The notes below the pieces were generated by a model, which ran no database searches, was not told the origin of the DNA, and was given only the letters and a program-made list of their open reading frames with translations. Shown piece by piece: positions 60,824 to 64,000 of a stretch of DNA of 64,000 bases (positions within the stretch are counted from its first letter, which is position 1; every line of letters begins with the position of its first letter). The stretch lies in the NCBI GenBank assembly GCA_963930645.1, contig OZ005656.1, positions 187,949,659 to 188,013,658 on the forward strand, read 5' to 3'. The translations under genes were made by a program, and so were the position numbers. This stretch comes from Salticus scenicus (Eukaryota; Arthropoda; Arachnida; Araneae; Salticidae).

Positions 60824-60980
60824 CAGTAAAACCTCTCTAAGTTGGACACCTACGGTTCCAAGAAAAAGTGTCCAACTTAGAGAGGTGTCCAACTTATAGG
60901 GGTTAGACATAATGTTAATGGATACATTCCGTTCCGAGAAAAAGCGTCCAACTTAGAGGGGTGTCCAACTTGAGAGGTGT
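60824..60980 (-). mobile_element. pogo/Tigger-like MITE, copy 2
   Basis: It begins CAGTAAAACCTCTCTAAGTT after TA and matches the reverse complement of 10796-10957 with about three substitutions in roughly 155 bp. The right end stops at TTGAGAGGT and lacks the final TCCACTG, so that end is truncated. It abuts the first unit of the tandem region beginning near 60985. Confidence 0.87.
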
Positions 60981-60984
60981 TCTT

Positions 60985-62815
60985 TTTGAACAATATGGTA
61001 AAAATGAGAAAACTACAATAAAATTTCTGTAAAAAATAACTTTCTTCCCTTAAGAAATTTAGCTTTTTACGACATGTATGTATTCCTACATAAAAATACA
61101 AAGTGTGTGATTTCAAGTCCGTGAACGCTTTTGGCCGCCCCATTTACATAATGTATGAAGACATTTTTCATACACATAATGTATGAAGATATTTTTCAAT
61201 AAGATTATTTTGTTTAGAGCTAAGTATTGCCAGGCATATTCGCTTCGATATCTGAGTATTTGCAGTAGTTAAGGCTTTTTTTTTTTTTTTTTTTTTTTTT
61301 GTAAATGGTCTAAAAATTGGAATAATATAAAATCTAAGAATTAGAATTGTTAATTTGAAAACTATCAATAAGATTTAAAATGCAATACAAATTAAAGTTA
61401 TTTTACAAACAAAATAAAATTCTGTTTTCGAATATTTCACTTATTTGCTTCTAATCTATTATAAGACAAGTTTTTTAGTTAACTTGTACATTCTAATATT
61501 TTTTAGTTATACAAATTTGAAACACCCAACAGAAAAACACAAAATAGTACATTTATTCGAAAAGTCTAACTCTTAGAATTATGCTCGTAATATTGTACAG
61601 AAATGTTAAAAAAAAAAAAAAAAGAGTAATGATAATAATATATATATAACATTTTATCATACATATATGTATACCATCTTAAATATATAAAGTGTATATT
61701 GATACAATATTAACGGAAATATATGCAGGAACGGTTGAAATTAAAATGGGAATAGACATAAACAATGGACTTAACGATGTGACGTCAGAAAATCCTTTAC
61801 ACTTTACTACTGTTGGAGAACCTGCAACTCTATTATGTTTGTATTTTATGGAATTTGTTTGTATTCTACAGAAAAATGCTTCAATACTACGGGGAAATTT
61901 ATAAGGAGAGGGAGACTTAGAAATCAGCTGAGGAAAAAATAACAGACGAATTTGTCTCGAACCCGAAAAACCGATAGAAATAAAAGATAGATCGATAACA
62001 AAATTCGAGAAGTCTAACTCGATAGATAAAATAGTTGTAATAAATTAGTCCTTTTTCCCATAGCAAATCTAATGGATTTCCATACTTATTATTTCCTACT
62101 TAAAAATACAGGGGTGAGATGCACCTCCGTGCACCCTTTTGTCGCTTCTGGCTATGATAATGCATAACATTTGCGATGAGATTAACTTCGTTTAGATCTA
62201 AAATGACCTGTGATGCTCTTTTCGCCATGTGAATGTCTGCAGAAGTTAAAGCAAAGTTGTGCATTTTTTTTTTTTTTTTTTTACATAAATTTTAATAATT
62301 AGACTAATGTAAAATCTAACAGTTAAATAAAATTTAAATAAATCTTATTTTACACATAAAAGAAATTCCTGTATTCGAATATTTAATTAATTAATTTATT
62401 TATAATACAGCAAAAGTTTTTTATTAACATACATATTTTAATAACTTTTAGTTAATTATACGAATATGAAATACACAAGGGAAATAACATAAGATAATAA
62501 ATTTATTTGTACTACTCTTTTCATATCTCTGTGTAACAAAATTCGAGAGCTCTATGTCTCATAACACACTCCCTTTGGAACAATATGTTAAAAAATGTAC
62601 AAACCACGATAAAATGCCTGTAATAAATTAGATTTTTTTCTCCCGGCAGATCTAATGGATTTCTACATGTGTTACCCCCTACCTCACTGCGCTATCATAA
62701 TGTATGATAGCATTTGCAATGAGGTTACTTCGTTTAGAGCTAATGTCGCCAATGATACTCGTTTCGCCAAGTGAATAGCTGCAGAAGTTGAGGCATTTTT
62801 CGTGCGTAAATGGAG
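60985..62815. repeat. Three diverged tandem units
   Basis: Units share AACAATATGKTAAAAA, AATCTAATGGATTTC, an ATAATGTATGAWRRCATTT phrase, TTCGTTTAGAKCTAA and TGCAGAAGTTRAGGC. The GTTTAGAKCTAA landmark falls near 61212, 62190 and 62732. Roughly 400 bp between units 1 and 2 (about 61550-61950) is extra and contains a perfect CRE palindrome TGACGTCA at 61780-61787. Frames crossing the units are not conserved between them. Confidence 0.7.
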
Positions 62816-62819
62816 AGGG

Positions 62820-63022
62820 TAAATGCTTATGAGGCTTTTCGCCCTTTTTTCTCATACACATTTTCTCTTTTTTATTCCGTGTGACTGTCAATAAAGTTGA
62901 ATATCTAGAAGAGAAAGTCATTTTAATATATGCTTGACGAGGTTTTATTTATGCTTTCATAAAATCGGAGTTAGATTTTTCTTTTCCTTTTTAGAGTTAA
63001 TCTCTGGCTTATGACTACTTCA

Positions 63023-63059
<37 letters not shown>

Positions 63060-63509
63060 TGGATAGAAACGCCGCGTGTTTTCTATTTTATTTTATTTTA
63101 TTTTTTCTAATTTCCCTTTTCAAGTAAATTAAGTCAAATTTCGTAATTTGAAAAAAAAAAACCATCCATTATTATTATTGTTGTTGTTGTTATTATTATT
63201 ATGTAAAAAAGAATTGCTATAAATTATACCGTGAACTTTATTGGGAAATGAGAAAAAAAGGAAATATAACAAATTGAATTTCTTATATATGTGTATAAAG
63301 AAGAAATATTTTTTAAATGAAATAATTAATTACTTCACATAATCGAGTTCTCAGAAGAAAACATTAATTTACTTTTTTTTAAATTATAAATAATAAAAAA
63401 TATAATTTTATAGATATTTTGTACATTTTTGTATGCAAACTACACAATATGTTTTATAAATAAAAAATATTACAAACAAATTAGTGAACGAGAAAAAAAC
63501 ACTTGTTTT

Positions 63510-63541
<32 letters not shown>

Positions 63542-64000
63542 CAACTTTTATATAAATAATTAATAACAATAATAAAAGAAAAGTATTACATCATTATGTA
63601 TTTTTGGAATGCCTGCAACAGACATTTTCACGGCTACCCCCATTAAAAGTTTATCACCACATTCGCTTGTTAACAAATGATGATGATAATGATGATGAAG
63701 AGGAGGAGTATATAACAAATAAATAAAAATAAATAATTTTCTTTATACATGTGAAACACGTAACAGCAAAACACAGTTTCATAAATGGGAATATATGTAA
63801 AAAAAAAAAAAAAAAAATATTTTATATCTATTGAAAAGAAAAGAAAGTCAAACAGACCATTAAAAAAACTCGTTACGTATTTAAAATAAAGACCGATAGC
63901 AAAATCCTCCTAAAATTAAAAAATAAATATCTGTAATAATTAACTAGCTAAATTTTACATAAACATAAAAAAATTTAAAATCATTAAATTAAAAAAAAAT
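62820..64000. other. AT-rich stretch with long poly-A runs
   Basis: Poly-A runs of about 30 or more occur near 63026-63055 and 63511-63540, with shorter ones elsewhere and a GAT/GAA-rich patch near 63677-63710. I see no gene or transposon. Confidence 0.6.

Noticed and set aside
1..64000. Long terminal repeats or reverse-transcriptase remnants
   Set aside because: I found no long frame with polymerase motifs and no pair of long direct repeats bounding an element of retrotransposon size.

Overview
This is a eukaryotic, very AT-rich window (roughly three quarters A+T by eye). It is crowded with long poly-A/poly-T runs, AT and trinucleotide microsatellites, small DNA-transposon derivatives and short tandem duplications. 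The longest open frame I could find is about 127 codons. None of the frames shows a domain, motif or codon pattern of a protein I recognise, and most follow homopolymer or repeat DNA. The transposon mix (pogo/Tigger-like, Tc1-like, piggyBac-like and hAT-like non-autonomous elements, plus tRNA-derived heads) suits an arthropod. A repeated motif ending in CCGAAACAGCTGT and the GGTTGGTTGG repeat start are ones I associate with spiders. 'Araneomorph spider' is therefore a tentative inference, not a sequence-proven call. The window is best read as intergenic or intronic DNA.

Layout. 0-5.4 kb: a tRNA-derived SINE-like copy, a degenerate tandem region, one candidate terminal exon on the minus strand (about 4.0-4.13 kb), and a three-copy 306-bp tandem repeat whose middle copy carries a Tc1-like MITE. 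5.4-10 kb: nearly featureless AT-rich DNA. 10-12.4 kb: a long imperfect palindrome, a pogo-like MITE and a palindrome nested inside a related palindrome. 13-15.5 kb: two unrelated tandem arrays side by side. 15.9-17.2 kb: a piggyBac-like MITE with TTAA duplications and a hAT-like MITE with an 8-bp duplication. 19.4-21.9 kb: two fold-back structures, the larger flanked by direct repeats. 25-30.5 kb: MITE fragments, then an eight-unit array of about 480-bp repeats that begins at a CpG-containing, promoter-like segment with a splice-donor-like site.

31-36 kb: two members (A, D) of a TA-flanked terminal-inverted-repeat family, a 1-kb duplication, a G-rich purine tract and a hAT end. 37.2-38 kb: a block of unusually balanced composition, a candidate conserved non-coding element. 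39-50 kb: mostly AT-rich DNA with fold-back elements at 41.8-42.8 and 49.1-49.35 kb. 50.6-52.3 kb: two more members (B, C) of the TIR family in direct orientation. 52.3-57.4 kb: tandem duplications, a three-copy diverged repeat, two short TIR insertions and a second piggyBac-like copy. 58.2-58.7 kb: a second balanced-composition block with an X-box-like palindrome. 59.6-62.8 kb: a tRNA-derived segment, a nearly identical second pogo-like copy and a three-unit tandem region. The rest is AT-rich filler.

I found no multi-gene system. The notable biology is architectural: an unusual density of 75-500 bp tandem duplications, nested and fold-back non-autonomous transposons, and a few islands of balanced composition that could be exons or regulatory DNA.
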